Positions 17,306-25,929 of a DNA stretch of 64,000 bases are shown here, piece after piece. Position 1 is the stretch's first letter. Each line of letters opens with the position of its first letter. Below the pieces are notes generated by a model, which worked only from the letters and a program-made list of their open reading frames with translations, made no database searches and was not told the origin of the DNA. The position numbers and the translations under genes were made by a program. Source of the DNA: Streptomyces barkulensis (GTDB lineage: Bacteria; Actinomycetota; Actinomycetes; Streptomycetales; Streptomycetaceae); the NCBI RefSeq assembly GCF_002843305.1, contig NZ_PGSG01000115.1, positions 52,438 through 116,437 of the forward strand, in the 5' to 3' direction.

Positions 17306-18591
17306 CGGTACGGACGGCCGAGACGGGCAGCACACAGGCGCGGCCCCGGACACAGGCGCACGGACAGGCGCACGGACAGGCACCCGGGCTGGGCACGCTT
17401 CCGGTGCTGGACGTCGACGCGCTGCTCGACGATCCCGGCACCCGGATCGTGGTCTGCTGCGGCGCGGGCGGCGTGGGCAAGACGACGACGGCCGCGGCCC
17501 TGGGTGTACGCGCGGCCGAGCGCGGCCGGAAGGTCGTCGTCCTCACCATCGACCCGGCCCGCCGGCTGGCCCAGTCGATGGGCCTGACCGAGCTGGACAA
17601 CACCCCGCGCCGGGTCGAGGGCGTCGACGGCGCGCCGGGCGGCGAGCTGCACGCGATGATGCTCGACATGAAGCGGACCTTCGACGAGATCGTCGAGGCC
17701 CACACCGACCCCGAGCGGGCCCGCGCGATCCTGGAGAACCCCTTCTACCAGTCGCTGTCGGCCGGCTTCGCGGGGACGCAGGAGTACATGGCCATGGAGA
17801 AGCTCGGCCAGCTCCGCGCGGGCGACGAGTGGGACCTGATCGTCGTGGACACCCCGCCGAGCCGTTCCGCGCTGGACTTCCTGGACGCGCCCAAGCGCCT
17901 GGGGTCGTTCCTGGACGGGCGGTTCATCAGGCTGCTGACGGCTCCGGCGAAGGCCGGCGGCCGGGCGGGGATGAGGTTCGTGAACCTGGGCGTGTCCGGG
18001 CTGTCGGTGTTCACCGGGCTGCTCAACAAGCTGCTGGGCACGGGGCTGCTGCGCGACATGCAGACGTTCGTGGCGGCCATGGACACGATGTTCGGCGGCT
18101 TCCGCACCCGCGCCGACGCCACGTACCGGCTGCTCCAGGCGCCGGGGACGGCGTTCCTGGTGGTGGCGGCCCCGGAGCGCGACGCGCTGCGCGAGGCGGC
18201 GTACTTCGTCGAGCGGCTGGCAGCGGACCGGATGCCGCTGGCGGGACTCGTGCTGAACCGCATGCACGGCAGCGAGGCGGCCCACCTCAGCGCGGAGCGG
18301 GCGCTGGCGGCCGCGGAGAATCTCGAGGAGGACGACATCGCCGGTCTCCCCGAGGACTCCCCCTCGGCTCCCGCGACGGCCGAACGGCTGGCCGCGGGCA
18401 TGCTGAGGCTGCACGCGGAGCGGATGCACGTCCTGGCGCGCGAGCGGCGCACGCGCGACCGCTTCGCCGCGCTGCACCCGGAGGTGCCGGTGGCCGAGGT
18501 GGCCGCGCTGCCGGGCGATGTGCACGACCTGGAGGGGCTGCGGGCGATCGGCGGACGTCTGGCGGAGCAGCCCGGCGTCGAGCCCGCCTAG
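17302..18591 (+). CDS. ArsA/Get3-like ATPase, second of a pair
   Basis: 429 aa. The first 45 residues are a low-complexity Gln/His/Gly tail, then GAGGVGKTT (54-62) as Walker A, LTIDPARRLA as switch I region and VVDTPPS as switch II. Longer than its partner and closer to the true ArsA/Get3 ATPase core. The start codon GTG overlaps the first ATPase stop (GTGA), so the two are made together and probably form a heterodimer. Convergent with wblA. Confidence 0.83.
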   Translation: MTVRTAETGSTQARPRTQAHGQAHGQAPGLGTLPVLDVDALLDDPGTRIVVCCGAGGVGKTTTAAALGVRAAERGRKVVVLTIDPARRLAQSMGLTELDNTPRRVEGVDGAPGGELHAMMLDMKRTFDEIVEAHTDPERARAILENPFYQSLSAGFAGTQEYMAMEKLGQLRAGDEWDLIVVDTPPSRSALDFLDAPKRLGSFLDGRFIRLLTAPAKAGGRAGMRFVNLGVSGLSVFTGLLNKLLGTGLLRDMQTFVAAMDTMFGGFRTRADATYRLLQAPGTAFLVVAAPERDALREAAYFVERLAADRMPLAGLVLNRMHGSEAAHLSAERALAAAENLEEDDIAGLPEDSPSAPATAERLAAGMLRLHAERMHVLARERRTRDRFAALHPEVPVAEVAALPGDVHDLEGLRAIGGRLAEQPGVEPA

Positions 18592-18714
18592 CGCCGCCGG
18601 CGGCCGTACCGTCGGCCCTGCCGGTCTCCCGGCCGCCGCCATGGGCGTCTCCGCCGAAGGCGGTGTCCCGCCGGACCCTGCCGAGAGCCCGTGGCCCGGA
18701 GCCGGAGAACGGTT

Positions 18715-19074
18715 TCAGCCCGCGGCGGCGTAGTCGCCGCTGTAGCGCCGCGCCTCGTGCTCGCGCATCTCGACCTCCACGGGCAGCAGGCCCGCGCTGC
18801 GCTCGTACTCGGTGCGCGCGGTCTCCAGCAGCCGCCGCCAGGAGGTGACCGTCGGGCGGCGGCGCAGCAGCGCTCTTCGTTCCCGCTCGGTCATCCCGCC
18901 CCAGACTCCGAACTCCACACGGTTGTCCAGGGCGTCGGCCAGGCACTCGGTGCGCACCGGACATCCGGTGCAGACCGCCTTGGCGCGGTTCTGCGCCGCC
19001 CCTTGTACGAACAGTTCATCCGGATCCGCAGTGCGGCAGGCCGCCTGCGCGCTCCAGTCGGTAACCCAGCCCAT
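18715..19074 (-). CDS. wblA: WhiB-like iron-sulfur regulator WblA
   Basis: 119 aa. Four cysteines C13, C35, C38 and C44 (C-x21-C-x2-C-x5-C) bind a 4Fe-4S cluster, and FGVWGGMTERERR is the G(I/V)WGG turn plus basic DNA-binding segment. WblA is a developmental and antibiotic-pathway repressor in Streptomyces that works with the housekeeping sigma factor. Identity rests on the sequence and on its position between the ATPase pair and the penicillin-binding protein gene. A 396-bp upstream region fits a highly regulated gene. Confidence 0.92.
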   Translation of the reverse strand: MGWVTDWSAQAACRTADPDELFVQGAAQNRAKAVCTGCPVRTECLADALDNRVEFGVWGGMTERERRALLRRRPTVTSWRRLLETARTEYERSAGLLPVEVEMREHEARRYSGDYAAAG

Positions 19075-19470
19075 GCCGGCGCCGTCCTCTCCCGAATCGA
19101 GGCTCCCCCACGGCGGCAGACGGCATATTCACCGCTGCCAGGGCAGGACGTTACGGAAGGTGGCCAGGGCGCAACACCCCCGACGGGCCCAATCTTGAAT
19201 GGCCCGAACGGACTATGCGTGCGTGGCAGATCACCCAACGGAGTGACTGAAGAATGACTTCGACCCCTCGCCCCAAAACGGGCATTGGGCGCATATCCCA
19301 AGAGGCCGGGACTGGATGTTTCCTGACACCGGATTGCAATTCGGTCACATCTCAACACTCGATGGAGTGAACCGTGAGTTGACAAGGAACCGAACGACCG
19401 TGTCAGACGTGATACAGCGTAGGCGAACACACGCACACCTGTCCGGCGATTGAGAACGTAGGCTGCCCTC
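19075..19470. other. Divergent wblA / PBP control region
   Basis: No gene. Visibly lower in G+C than its neighbours between about 19190 and 19420. A consensus TTGACA lies at 19379-19384. TAGGCT at 19459-19464 ends 6 nt before the PBP ATG, suggesting a leaderless PBP message. A short GATTGCAATTC dyad-like patch (19332-19342) lies on the wblA side. Exact operators for wblA could not be assigned. Confidence 0.55.
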
Positions 19471-21897
19471 ATGCCAAACAAGCGCTCGGGTGGCGGGCTG
19501 TCCGGGACCCAACAGGCCGCCAAGTTCCTCGGCGTCAGCGTGCTCTCGGGAGCGGTGCTGGCGGGTATCGCGCTGCCCGTGGCCGGCGGCCTCGGGCTGG
19601 CCGCCAAGGGCACCGTCGAGAGCTTCGACGAGATCCCCATGGACTTCAAGCGCCCCCCGCTCAGCCAGAAGAACCGGATCCTCGACTCCGAGGGCAACCT
19701 GATCGCGACCGACTACTACCGCGACCGCACCGTGGTGCCGCTGAAGAAGATCAGCCCCACCATGCGGAAGGCGATCGTCGCGATCGAGGACTCCCGCTTC
19801 TACGAGCACGGCGCGATCGACCTCAAGAGCGTGATGCGCGCTCTGAACAGGAACGCCCAGCAGGGCGAGGTCGCCGAGGGCGGATCCACCCTCACCCAGC
19901 AGTACGTCAAGAACGTCTTCGTGGAGCAGGCCGGCGACGACCAGGAGAAGGTCGCCGAGGCCACCCAGCAGACCATCGGCCGCAAGATCCAGGAACTGAA
20001 GTACGCGATCAGGATCGAGGAGGAGCTCAGCAAGGAGCAGATCCTCGAGAACTACCTCAACATCACGTTCTTCGGCCAGCAGGCTTACGGCATCGAGGCC
20101 GCGGCCCGGCGCTACTTCTCCAAGAACGCCGCCGACCTGGAACTCCACGAGGCCGCGCTCCTGGCCGGGCTCGTCCAGTCCCCCACCTACTACGACCCCG
20201 TCAACTACCCCGACCGGGCGGTCAAGCGCCGCAACATCGTGCTCAACCGCATGGCCGAGACGGGCGCGGCCGGCAAGGCGGACGTCGCGGCGGCCAAGAA
20301 GAAGGACCTGGGCCTCAAGGTCAGCAAGCCCAGGAGCGGCTGCATCACCGCCACCGACAAGGCGGGCTTCTTCTGCGACTACGTCCGCAAGGTCATCCTG
20401 ACCGACCCGGTCTTCGGCAAGACCGAGGAGGAGCGCAAGGACCTCTGGAAGCGCGGCGGCCTCACCGTCCGCACCACGCTCTCGCCCAAGGCTCAGAAGG
20501 CCGCCGCGGAGGCCGCCACCAGCAAGGTCTACAAGGACGACCCCGTGGCCGCCTCCGTCGTCCAGGTCGAGCCCGGCACCGGGAAGATCCTCTCGATGGC
20601 CCAGAGCCGCCCCTACGGCCTGGACCAGAACAAGAACCAGACCCTGCTCAACCTCGCGGTCGACAACTCCATGGGCGGCAGCACCCACGGCTTCCAGGTC
20701 GGCTCCACCTTCAAGCCGATCATCGCCGCCGCCGCGATGGCCGACGGCGTCAGCCCCGCGAGCACCTACAAGAGCGACTGGAAGACCTCCTTCAGCCTGG
20801 GGGACTTCAAGGTCTGCGGCAACAAGCCCTACGGCAGCGGCAGCTGGGATGTCCAGAACGAGCTGGAGTCCGAGAAGGGCACCTGGGACATGACCGGCGC
20901 CCTCAGCAAGTCGATCAACACCTACTTCGTCGATCTGGGCCAGAAGGTCGGCCTGTGCGACGTCGTGGAGACGGCCGGGAAGATGGGTGTCCACCTCGGC
21001 AGCGGCAAGCCCGTCGAGCAGAAGCCGGCGATACTCCTGGGCGGGCAGAACATCAGCCCGCTGACCATGGCCGCCGCGTACGCCACATTCGCCGACCGCG
21101 GCACCTACTGCTCGCCGGTCGCGATCGAGAAGGTCACCGACTCCGACGGCAAGAAGCTCCCGGTCCCCCGGACCAAGTGCGAGCGGGCGATGTCCGAGCA
21201 CATCGCGGACTCCATCAACAAGATGCTCAAGGGCGTGGTGGAGGACGGCACCGGGACGAGGGCCGGTCTGACCGACCGCGACAACGCGGGCAAGACCGGT
21301 ACGACGGACGGCCGCAAGGACGCCTGGTTCGTCGGCTACACCCCGAACCTCTCCACCGCCGTCTGGGTCGGCGACGACATCGGCGACCCGCAGGAGATGT
21401 ACGACATCACCATCGGCGGCCAGTTCTACCCCAAGGTCTGCGGCGGCTGTCTGCCCGGCCCCATCTGGAAGACCGCGATGACCGGGGCCCTTCAGGGCGA
21501 GCCCGTCGAGTCCTTCAACGACGTCCGGGTGCCGCGGGCCGACACCGATGACAAGAAGGACAAGGGCCGCGACCGCGACGACGACAAGCCCGGCGACCGC
21601 CGTCCCGGCAACCCGTTCCCCGACATCTCCCTCCCGCCCGGCATCATCGGCGGAGGCGGCAACGGGGGCCCCGGCGGGGGCGGGGGCACCAGCACCATGG
21701 GCGGCACCACCGACGGCACCACGGTCGGCACCACCGTGGGCGGTGTGACCGGTGGCGACACCGGTGGTGACACAGGCGGCGACAGCATCGGCGCCACCTC
21801 CACCACCGGGGGCTGGGACGCAGGCGGCGGCAACGGCACGAACGGCAGCGGGGGTTGGCAGACCTCCGGCCAGGACGGCGGCTGGAACCCGCGATAG
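19471..21897 (+). CDS. Bifunctional class A penicillin-binding protein
   Basis: 808 aa. Cytoplasmic tail, one membrane anchor (about 20-45), glycosyltransferase-51 domain (EDSRFYEHG with catalytic Glu106, GGSTLTQQYVKN, and a QAYGIEAAARRYF segment) and transpeptidase domain with S412-T-F-K (SxxK), S481-I-N (SxN) and K608-T-G. It polymerises and crosslinks peptidoglycan outside the membrane. The C-terminal 130 residues are Asp/Lys-rich, then a Gly/Thr/Ser-rich low-complexity tail, common in actinobacterial PBPs. Followed by a clear terminator. Confidence 0.94.
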   Translation: MPNKRSGGGLSGTQQAAKFLGVSVLSGAVLAGIALPVAGGLGLAAKGTVESFDEIPMDFKRPPLSQKNRILDSEGNLIATDYYRDRTVVPLKKISPTMRKAIVAIEDSRFYEHGAIDLKSVMRALNRNAQQGEVAEGGSTLTQQYVKNVFVEQAGDDQEKVAEATQQTIGRKIQELKYAIRIEEELSKEQILENYLNITFFGQQAYGIEAAARRYFSKNAADLELHEAALLAGLVQSPTYYDPVNYPDRAVKRRNIVLNRMAETGAAGKADVAAAKKKDLGLKVSKPRSGCITATDKAGFFCDYVRKVILTDPVFGKTEEERKDLWKRGGLTVRTTLSPKAQKAAAEAATSKVYKDDPVAASVVQVEPGTGKILSMAQSRPYGLDQNKNQTLLNLAVDNSMGGSTHGFQVGSTFKPIIAAAAMADGVSPASTYKSDWKTSFSLGDFKVCGNKPYGSGSWDVQNELESEKGTWDMTGALSKSINTYFVDLGQKVGLCDVVETAGKMGVHLGSGKPVEQKPAILLGGQNISPLTMAAAYATFADRGTYCSPVAIEKVTDSDGKKLPVPRTKCERAMSEHIADSINKMLKGVVEDGTGTRAGLTDRDNAGKTGTTDGRKDAWFVGYTPNLSTAVWVGDDIGDPQEMYDITIGGQFYPKVCGGCLPGPIWKTAMTGALQGEPVESFNDVRVPRADTDDKKDKGRDRDDDKPGDRRPGNPFPDISLPPGIIGGGGNGGPGGGGGTSTMGGTTDGTTVGTTVGGVTGGDTGGDTGGDSIGATSTTGGWDAGGGNGTNGSGGWQTSGQDGGWNPR

Positions 21898-21945
21898 CCG
21901 ACGCGGCGGCGCCGCGGCGCTCACAAATACACACGTGAACACACT

Positions 21946-21972
21946 GGAGGGGCCCCGCACCGGGGCCCCTCC
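21946..21972 (+). terminator. Terminator after the PBP gene
   Basis: A perfect 12-bp stem (21946-21957 with 21961-21972) and a CAC loop between the convergent PBP and YqeY genes; it can serve both strands. Confidence 0.85.
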
Positions 21973-22035
21973 GCCGTTCCTCCGCCTGCCCGCGGACCTT
22001 GTGTGAACCCCCGCGGGCTGACCGCGGGCCCGCGG

Positions 22036-22500
22036 TCAGCCCGCCAGTCGCTTCTTGACGGCGGCGGCCACCCGGCCGCCCTCCGCGCGCCCCGCCACCT
22101 TCGGGTTCACGATCTTCATGACGGCGCCCATGGCCCTCGGCCCCTCGGCCCCGGCCGCCCTGGCCTCCGCCACGGCCTCGGCCACCAGCGCGTCCAGTTC
22201 CTCGTCGGTGAGCTGCTTGGGCAGGTACTCGGCGAGCACCTCGCCCTCCGCGCGCTCCCGCTCGGCCTGCTCGGCGCGCCCGCCCTTGGCGAACGCGTCC
22301 GCCGCCTCGCGCCGCTTCTTGGCCTCACGGGTGATGATCTTCTCGACCTCGGCGTCGGACAGTTCGCGGGCGCTCTCGCCCGCCACCTCCTCCTTCTGGA
22401 TCGCGGTCAGCGTGAGGCGGAGGGTGGAGGAGCGCAGCTCGTCGCGCGCCCTGATCGCCGCGGTGAGGTCGTCCTGGAGCCGGGTCTTGAGCGTGGTCAT
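22036..22500 (-). CDS. GatB/YqeY domain protein
   Basis: 154 aa, the standard length of stand-alone YqeY proteins, which share the tail domain of the GatB amidotransferase subunit and may interact with tRNA or translation factors. Highly helical and charged; the IKKEEVAG-like helix (here IQKEEVAGES) and the EYLPKQLTDEEL signature are present. The ATG at 22498-22500 begins the conserved MTTLKTRLQ; the longer frame to 22542 adds non-conserved residues. Confidence 0.88.
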   Translation of the reverse strand: MTTLKTRLQDDLTAAIRARDELRSSTLRLTLTAIQKEEVAGESARELSDAEVEKIITREAKKRREAADAFAKGGRAEQAERERAEGEVLAEYLPKQLTDEELDALVAEAVAEARAAGAEGPRAMGAVMKIVNPKVAGRAEGGRVAAAVKKRLAG

Positions 22501-22694
22501 GTCGGAAGTGTGCCAGGAGGCGGTGCCCGACGCCCACCGCATTGTGCCGCGCCGCCCAGCACCCTCTCCCCCGCGCCCTCCCCCCGCATCGCCTCCGGGC
22601 CCCTTCCGTCACCCTCACCGCGTGGCCCCGGGCCCGGACCGTTCCCGCCGCCCGTGCGCCCGCGCCCCGCCCGCATGTCTGCGACGATGGGCCC

Positions 22695-23636
22695 ATGCCT
22701 GCGCGATACCCGCTCTCCCTCAGAATCCCCCTCGGCATCACGGCGGTAGGCGCGGCCTGCCTCGCCTACTCGGCGGGCATCGAAGCCCGTTCGTTCCGCC
22801 TCAGGCGTGTCACGGTGCCCGTACTGCCGCGCGGGATGCGGCCGCTGCGCGTACTCCAGGTCTCCGACATCCACATGGTCGGCGGTCAGCGCAAGAAGCA
22901 GCGCTGGCTCCAGTCGCTGGCCGGGCTGCGGCCCGATTTCGTGGTCAACACCGGCGACAACCTCTCCGACCCGGAGGCCGTCCCCGAGGTCCTGGACGCG
23001 CTCGGCCCGCTGATGGAGTTCCCCGGCGCGTACGTCTTCGGCTCCAACGACTACTACGGTCCCCGGCTGCGCAACCCCGCCCGTTACCTGATGGAGAAGG
23101 CCAGCGGCCGACACGGCCTCAACGGCAACCCCCCGGTCGTCGGCGCCGTCCACAACCCGTGGGAGGGAATGCGCGACGCCTTCGACTCGGCGGGCTGGGT
23201 CGGCCTGTCCAACACCCGCGGCCGGATCAAGCTCGACGGCGGCGAGGAGATCGCCCTCACCGGGCTGGACGACCCGCACATCAAGCGCGACCGCTACGAC
23301 GAGGTGGCCGGCGGTCCCGAGCAGGACGCGGACCTCCCCCTCGCCGTCGTCCACGCCCCGTACCTGCGCGTCCTGGACGCCTTCGCCGCCGACCGCTATC
23401 CGCTGATCCTGGCCGGTCACACCCACGGCGGCCAGCTCCGGGTCCCCTTCCACGGCGCCCTGGTCACCAACTGCGACCTGGACACCGACCGGGCCCGCGG
23501 CCTGTCCCACCACGAGGCGGACGGCCACCGTTCCTACCTCCACGTCTCGGCGGGCTGCGGCGCCAACCGCTACACCCCGTTCCGCTTCGCCTGCCCCCCG
23601 GAGGCCACTCTCCTCACCCTCATCGAGCGCCCCTGA
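22695..23636 (+). CDS. Membrane-anchored metallophosphoesterase (YkuE-like)
   Basis: 313 aa. An N-terminal hydrophobic anchor (about 8-27), then calcineurin-like motifs: SDIHMVGG, NTGDN, GSNDYYGP (in place of GNHD) and GHTHGGQ near the C-terminus. The layout fits the YkuE-like family of two-metal phosphoesterases acting at the membrane face. Substrate unknown. The ATG at 22695 is chosen because the anchor begins there; the upstream frame is Pro/Arg-rich and non-coding in character. It ends shortly before tRNA-Pro. Confidence 0.88.
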   Translation: MPARYPLSLRIPLGITAVGAACLAYSAGIEARSFRLRRVTVPVLPRGMRPLRVLQVSDIHMVGGQRKKQRWLQSLAGLRPDFVVNTGDNLSDPEAVPEVLDALGPLMEFPGAYVFGSNDYYGPRLRNPARYLMEKASGRHGLNGNPPVVGAVHNPWEGMRDAFDSAGWVGLSNTRGRIKLDGGEEIALTGLDDPHIKRDRYDEVAGGPEQDADLPLAVVHAPYLRVLDAFAADRYPLILAGHTHGGQLRVPFHGALVTNCDLDTDRARGLSHHEADGHRSYLHVSAGCGANRYTPFRFACPPEATLLTLIERP

Positions 23637-23719
23637 CCGCGCCCGCCGCACCTCCGCCGCACCCGGAAACCGGATTTCTCCTGAGCGCGGGCGTGGGCTA
23701 AAGTAGTCCTCGTTGCACA

Positions 23720-23793
23720 CGGGGTGTGGCGCAGCTTGGCAGCGCGCTTCGTTCGGGACGAAGAGGTCGTGGGTTCAAATCCCGCCACCCCGA
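23720..23793 (+). tRNA. tRNA-Pro (anticodon CGG)
   Basis: 74 nt: acceptor CGGGGTG pairs with CACCCCG, D stem GCGC/GCGC, anticodon stem CTTCG/CGAAG with loop TTCGGGA (anticodon CGG), T stem GTGGG/CCCGC with loop TTCAAAT, discriminator A. The 3' CCA is not encoded. A terminator follows. No second copy of its 3' end was seen downstream, so it is not a demonstrated integration site. Confidence 0.97.
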
Positions 23794-23809
23794 CAGCCGA
23801 AACACCAGG

Positions 23810-23846
23810 TCAGGGGCCTGATCCGCATAGCGGATCGGGCCCCTGA
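23810..23846 (+). terminator. Terminator of tRNA-Pro
   Basis: A 17-bp stem with one T.G pair (23810-23826 with 23830-23846) and an ATA loop, 17 nt after the tRNA. Confidence 0.85.
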
Positions 23847-24035
23847 GTGGTTTCCGGGGGCCGCTTGGGAGCCGACCTCGATCTCCGGCTTTCGGGCCGT
23901 GGCGTGCCGAACGGGCCGTAGGCTCTGGACGTTGCGTTGACCTGGCAACGTCCACCGCCTCGGCCAACACCACACTCCAGCCCACAATCCCAGGCGGTCA
24001 GCCCACGCGGCCTTCCCGGCTGCCAAGGAGGTTCC

Positions 24036-24893
24036 ATGCCGTCTTCCGCGCCTGCCGCCGCATCGGCCGACCTGAGAATCGAGCCGGTCGACACCGTGCT
24101 CGACGACGTCGAGCGCTCCCTCCGGACCCGGCTGGACCGGGACACGCTGGTACGCAAGCGGCGCTCGCTGGGCGCGCGGACGGACCGGGGCACATGGGTG
24201 CGCATCGAGCGGCGCCGGATGGAGAAGATCGGCGGCCAGGGCTGGAACGGCACCGAGTGCGCGGCCGTGCTGGAAGGAGTCGCGCAGCCCCGGTGGCACC
24301 GGGCGGTGGTGTGGCGCCGGCCGGACGGTGCCGCGATGTGGCGGGCGGATGAGACCGATCTGCTGCCCGGAGCGCCGATCGGCACCAGTGTCCTGGCCTC
24401 CGACCCCGGACTGCCGGATGCGTGGTGGCGGGCGCTGAACGCCTCGCTGGACGCGCTGGCCGCCCACCGCACGAGCCGTGTCGCCACCCCGGACACCGTC
24501 ACGATCACCCAGCGGGGTGTCACCGAGGCGGTCCGCCGTTTCCTGCCCGACGGCATCGATACGACGGTGAGCCGGTGGCGGCCCGCGCACGCGGACCTGA
24601 ACTGGGCGAACATGACCGGTCCGGAGTTCTGCCTGTTCGACTGGGAGGACTGGGGCATGGCACCCCGAGGGCTGGATGCCGCATCGCTGTGGGGCAACTC
24701 CCTCGCCGTCCCGGCCCTGGCCGAACGCGTCCGCCGGGAGCGGCGCCGCGATCTGGAGAGCCGGGACGGCAAGCTGATGACCCTGTTCGTCTGCGCGAAG
24801 ATCCTGGCCCCGGACGCCCACCCCGAGGACCCCCGCCCGGAGCCGGCACGCCGGACGACGGCACGGATCGCGGAGGAACTTCAGACCGGCTGA
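24036..24893 (+). CDS. Aminoglycoside-phosphotransferase-fold (APH-like) protein
   Basis: 285 aa. HADLNWANM (His185, Asp187, Asn192) matches the APH catalytic loop H-(G/A)-D-x-x-x-x-N, and FDWEDWG is the metal-binding D-x-D/E equivalent; the N-lobe is short and lacks a clear glycine loop. It may phosphorylate a small molecule, but nothing shows an antibiotic substrate. The ATG at 24036 has a perfect AAGGAGG 5 nt upstream, better than most genes nearby. Accessory gene after tRNA-Pro. Confidence 0.72.
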   Translation: MPSSAPAAASADLRIEPVDTVLDDVERSLRTRLDRDTLVRKRRSLGARTDRGTWVRIERRRMEKIGGQGWNGTECAAVLEGVAQPRWHRAVVWRRPDGAAMWRADETDLLPGAPIGTSVLASDPGLPDAWWRALNASLDALAAHRTSRVATPDTVTITQRGVTEAVRRFLPDGIDTTVSRWRPAHADLNWANMTGPEFCLFDWEDWGMAPRGLDAASLWGNSLAVPALAERVRRERRRDLESRDGKLMTLFVCAKILAPDAHPEDPRPEPARRTTARIAEELQTG

Positions 24894-25142
24894 CGGCCCA
24901 CCCGCCCGCGGAGAAGCCTGAACCGCCCCGGTCTTCGCTCCAGTACTCAGTTCCATTCGATGTCGTCGACCTCGTTCAACCTACGGGACACGGCTCTGCC
25001 CTTCTAGGCCCCGTGATCGCCCCGGCCGGACGACGGGCGTTCGCGGGTATGCGCAGGAGGTGGGGAGCGGTGAAGAGTACGGTCATCGAGGCAGCGGTGC
25101 GGGGCGGGGGCCGTCACGGCGGCGGCTTCCGGAGCTGACCGG

Positions 25143-25550
25143 CTACCTGAGATCGATCATTCGAACAGACTGCCCGGTGGTACGGGCAATGGTTTCGAAG
25201 TCGCGGTCGTAATGCAGCAGTGTGAGTTCTGCTTCTTCCGCGGCTGCGGCCACAAGAAGGTCGACGGGTCCGGCGCTGCGGTGCTCGCCCTTGGCGGTGA
25301 GCTCACGCTGGACGACGCGGGCCCGCCGGTAGACACCGTCGGGCATGGGACACCAGGCGAACTGGTTCAGTCGGTCCTGGACGGCTTCACGGTCTTTCCC
25401 GGAACGTGCGGAGTAGAGCATCTCCAGCTCCGTCAGATCGCACAGGGCGATCAGCCCGGCGCCCATCCGCTGCTCCCATTCCTCGGTGGCCTGACGCAGC
25501 AGCATGCGAACCAGAGCGGACGTGTCGACGAGGTAGTCGGCCACGCTCAC
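25143..25550 (-). CDS. PIN-domain toxin (VapC-like)
   Basis: 135 aa. The acidic PIN residues are Asp9 (LVDTSALVR), Glu41/43 (TELEML), Asp97 (GPVDLLVAA) and Asp115/117 (LHYDRDF), the set needed for Mg-dependent RNA cleavage. It overlaps the upstream RHH antitoxin gene by 4 nt, the standard toxin-antitoxin arrangement. Full length, so probably active. Likely autoregulated with the antitoxin through the palindrome at 25780-25839. Confidence 0.88.
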   Translation of the reverse strand: MSVADYLVDTSALVRMLLRQATEEWEQRMGAGLIALCDLTELEMLYSARSGKDREAVQDRLNQFAWCPMPDGVYRRARVVQRELTAKGEHRSAGPVDLLVAAAAEEAELTLLHYDRDFETIARTTGQSVRMIDLR

Positions 25551-25774
25551 CGGGCGGAGCCGCCTCGGTAGTTGCGCTTGTCCAGGAGGAGGTCGACGTC
25601 GAGGGCGCCTTCCTCCGCCAGGTCCTGCAGTTCGTGCAGGGCGCGCAGACGGCGGTTACGGGCCACGATCTCACGCAGGGCGGTGTTGATGGTGTCCCGC
25701 TTCGTGGAGGTGCCCAGTTCCTTCGCCGCGGCTTCCAGAGCGTCGTCGTCGAGGTCGATGACGGTTCTGCTCAT
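25547..25774 (-). CDS. Ribbon-helix-helix antitoxin (VapB-like)
   Basis: 75 aa, beginning MSRTVIDLDDDALEAAAKEL: the T-V-I-D-L-D strand and following helix form an RHH DNA-binding fold; the acidic, Leu-rich C-terminus (DLAEEGALDVDLLLDKRN) would wrap the toxin. The ATG at 25772-25774 has GGAGGTGGGG upstream; an in-frame start at 25810 would place the operator inside the gene and is rejected. First gene of the pair. Confidence 0.88.
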   Translation of the reverse strand: MSRTVIDLDDDALEAAAKELGTSTKRDTINTALREIVARNRRLRALHELQDLAEEGALDVDLLLDKRNYRGGSAR

Positions 25775-25779
25775 GAGCC

Positions 25780-25839
25780 CCACCTCCGTATATATTGGAC
25801 CATGCATCATGATACATGATCCAATGTATACGGAGGTGG
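25780..25839. promoter_or_regulatory. 60-bp imperfect palindrome: toxin-antitoxin operator/promoter
   Basis: Centred between 25809 and 25810, 27 of 30 base pairs are symmetric; mispairs are 25793/25826, 25800/25819 and 25805/25814. The centre and flanks (ATCATGAT, TATATATTGG) are the most A/T-rich DNA in the area. The left outer arm includes the antitoxin ribosome site CGGAGGTGG, which is therefore mirrored on the right arm facing away. It is the expected site for RHH antitoxin autorepression. Confidence 0.8.
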
Positions 25840-25929
25840 CTCACTCGACCCGTCGCGGTGAAGGTTCCTGGAGCCGTCCAGGGCCGGGACGAAGGGGGCG
25901 TGGGTCAGTCCACCTCCGCCCCGTCGGGC

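Noticed and set aside
16316..18591. Arsenite efflux ATPases
   Set aside because: No ArsB/Acr3 pump or ArsR regulator is nearby, and the paired arrangement beside wblA is typical of the non-arsenic actinobacterial family.
23720..23793. tRNA-Pro as an occupied attachment site
   Set aside because: No duplicate of its 3' end was found in the following 2.7 kb; kept only as a low-interest suspicion.
24036..24893. Aminoglycoside resistance gene
   Set aside because: The fold is APH-like, but no feature shows antibiotic specificity, so a resistance claim is not made.
24422..25138. Plus-strand frame overlapping the APH-like gene, and a 22-residue ORF at its end with a good ribosome site
   Set aside because: Shadow of the APH-like gene with no recognisable domain; the short tail lacks independent support.
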